A DNA stretch of 5,557 bases from Pseudomonadota bacterium. GTDB lineage: Bacteria > Pseudomonadota > Alphaproteobacteria > Rhizobiales > Devosiaceae. The notes beneath the pieces were generated by a model. It searched no databases. It was not told the DNA's origin and saw only the letters and a program-made list of their open reading frames with translations. The stretch spans positions 1 to 5,557 of the forward strand of contig JAEYTN010000136.1 in the NCBI GenBank assembly GCA_023433985.1. Reading direction: 5' to 3'. The first letter of the stretch is position 1, and each line of letters begins with the position of its first letter. Below, one piece after another: positions 4,942 through 5,557 of the stretch. A program made the position numbers and the translations under genes.

Positions 4942-5532
4942 ATGCTCAATCGCATGGTCTACATCATCCTTGCGACCTTCGTGGCGTTGACCGCCGCGAC
5001 CCTGGTGCTGATCCCCACCATGGCGCAGGCGCAGCAAGGTTCGGTGTCCGACACTTTCTCGGGCGACGAGCTGATCGACAGGGGTGGCGAGTTCTTCGGC
5101 GGCGTTGCCCAGGGCCTTGTCTCGCTGGTCGAGCGCGCCGTCAGCCAGTTCGGCCTGCCCAACGCCTACATCCTCGGCGAGGAAGGCTCGGGCGCCATCT
5201 TCGCCGGCGCCCGCTATGGCGAAGGCACCATGTACACCCGCAACCAGGGCGAGCACCCCATCTACTGGCAGGGCCCAACCCTCGGCTTCGATTTCGGTGG
5301 CGACGGCTCCAAGGTCATGATGCTGGTCTACAACCTGCCGTCCATCTCCGACGTCTTCGGCCGCTATCCCGGCGTCGATCGCTCGGCCTACGGCATCGGC
5401 GGCCTGGGCATGACCGTCCTCAAGTACGGCGACGTCGTCATGGTCCCCATCCGCTCCGGCGTCGGCGCCCGCCTCGGCGTCAATGTCGGCTACCTCAAGT
5501 TCACCCAAGAACCCACCTGGAACCCCTTCTGA
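4942..5532 (+). CDS. eipA: DUF1134 envelope integrity protein, EipA family
   Basis: The 196-residue product is a DUF1134 protein. In Brucella abortus the family member EipA is a periplasmic beta-barrel-fold protein needed for envelope stress resistance and virulence, and its gene is a direct CtrA target. A signal peptide (hydrophobic core about 6-25, cleavage after MAQA at 27-30) is followed by the conserved domain. Its blocks are DTFSGDELIDRGGEFFGGVAQ (37-57), ERAVSQFGLPNAYILGEEGSG (64-84), YGEGTMYTRNQGEHPIYWQG (92-111), GFDFGGDGSKVMMLVYNLP (115-133), and the near-invariant end PIRSGVGARLGVNVGYLKF with TWNPF (169-196). Length and both ends match the family, so the gene is complete. The ATG at 4942 is preferred over GTG 4933 because of the GGAG placement. 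It is divergent from the YHS gene, and a CtrA-type site lies 131 bp upstream. The 25 bases after the stop show no terminator within the window. Confidence 0.92.
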   Translation: MLNRMVYIILATFVALTAATLVLIPTMAQAQQGSVSDTFSGDELIDRGGEFFGGVAQGLVSLVERAVSQFGLPNAYILGEEGSGAIFAGARYGEGTMYTRNQGEHPIYWQGPTLGFDFGGDGSKVMMLVYNLPSISDVFGRYPGVDRSAYGIGGLGMTVLKYGDVVMVPIRSGVGARLGVNVGYLKFTQEPTWNPF

Positions 5533-5557
5533 GTGTAAGCCTGCCTCTACCCACGGA

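Noticed and set aside
4891..5508. Open - strand frame opposite eipA
   Set aside because: It is Ala/Asp/Gly-rich antisense noise; DUF1134 conservation on the + strand is decisive.

Overview
The window is GC-rich, densely coded DNA from an alphaproteobacterium, most probably of the Hyphomicrobiales (Devosia-like). The evidence is a ChpT histidine phosphotransferase, a DUF1134/EipA-type envelope protein, a CtrA-type site (TTAACCAT with a second half-site at N7 spacing) and a palindromic intergenic repeat of a kind I recall from that order. The genus is a guess. The order rests on marker families recognised by eye, without any database search.

Layout. (1) Bases 3-596, + strand: 3' end of an NTE-type patatin-like phospholipase gene, cut by the window edge. 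(2) Bases 698-2406, + strand: a two-gene unit whose members overlap by 4 bp. It holds a small multi-pass membrane protein and a secreted, Trp/Cys-rich protein of 414 residues, neither of which I can assign to a family. (3) Bases 2521-3429, + strand: a SnoaL/NTF2-like protein followed after 3 bp by a 138-residue membrane protein resembling an isolated piece of heme-copper oxidase subunit I (HAHLNLLGW motif). (4) Bases 4111-3438, - strand: chpT, converging on the previous gene. Its frame is broken near the 3' end by what looks like one missing base. (5) Bases 4836-4264, - strand: an exported YHS-domain protein, followed by a rho-independent terminator and then by a palindromic repeat just upstream of chpT. 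(6) Bases 4942-5532, + strand: eipA (DUF1134), divergent from the YHS gene.

How it fits together. ChpT passes phosphate from CckA to CtrA and CpdR in the alphaproteobacterial cell-cycle pathway. In Brucella, eipA is a direct CtrA target needed for envelope integrity. Here a near-consensus CtrA site lies between the two genes, inside the first codons of the YHS gene, where it could control eipA, the YHS gene or both. The right half therefore looks like a small cell-cycle/envelope neighbourhood. The left half holds lipid-related and unassigned envelope proteins with no visible link to it.

Most worth checking are the chpT frameshift, the CtrA site with its rare TTA codon, and the unassigned membrane/secreted pair. 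I see no mobile element, CRISPR array, tRNA or rRNA. No stretch longer than 300 bases lacks a gene.
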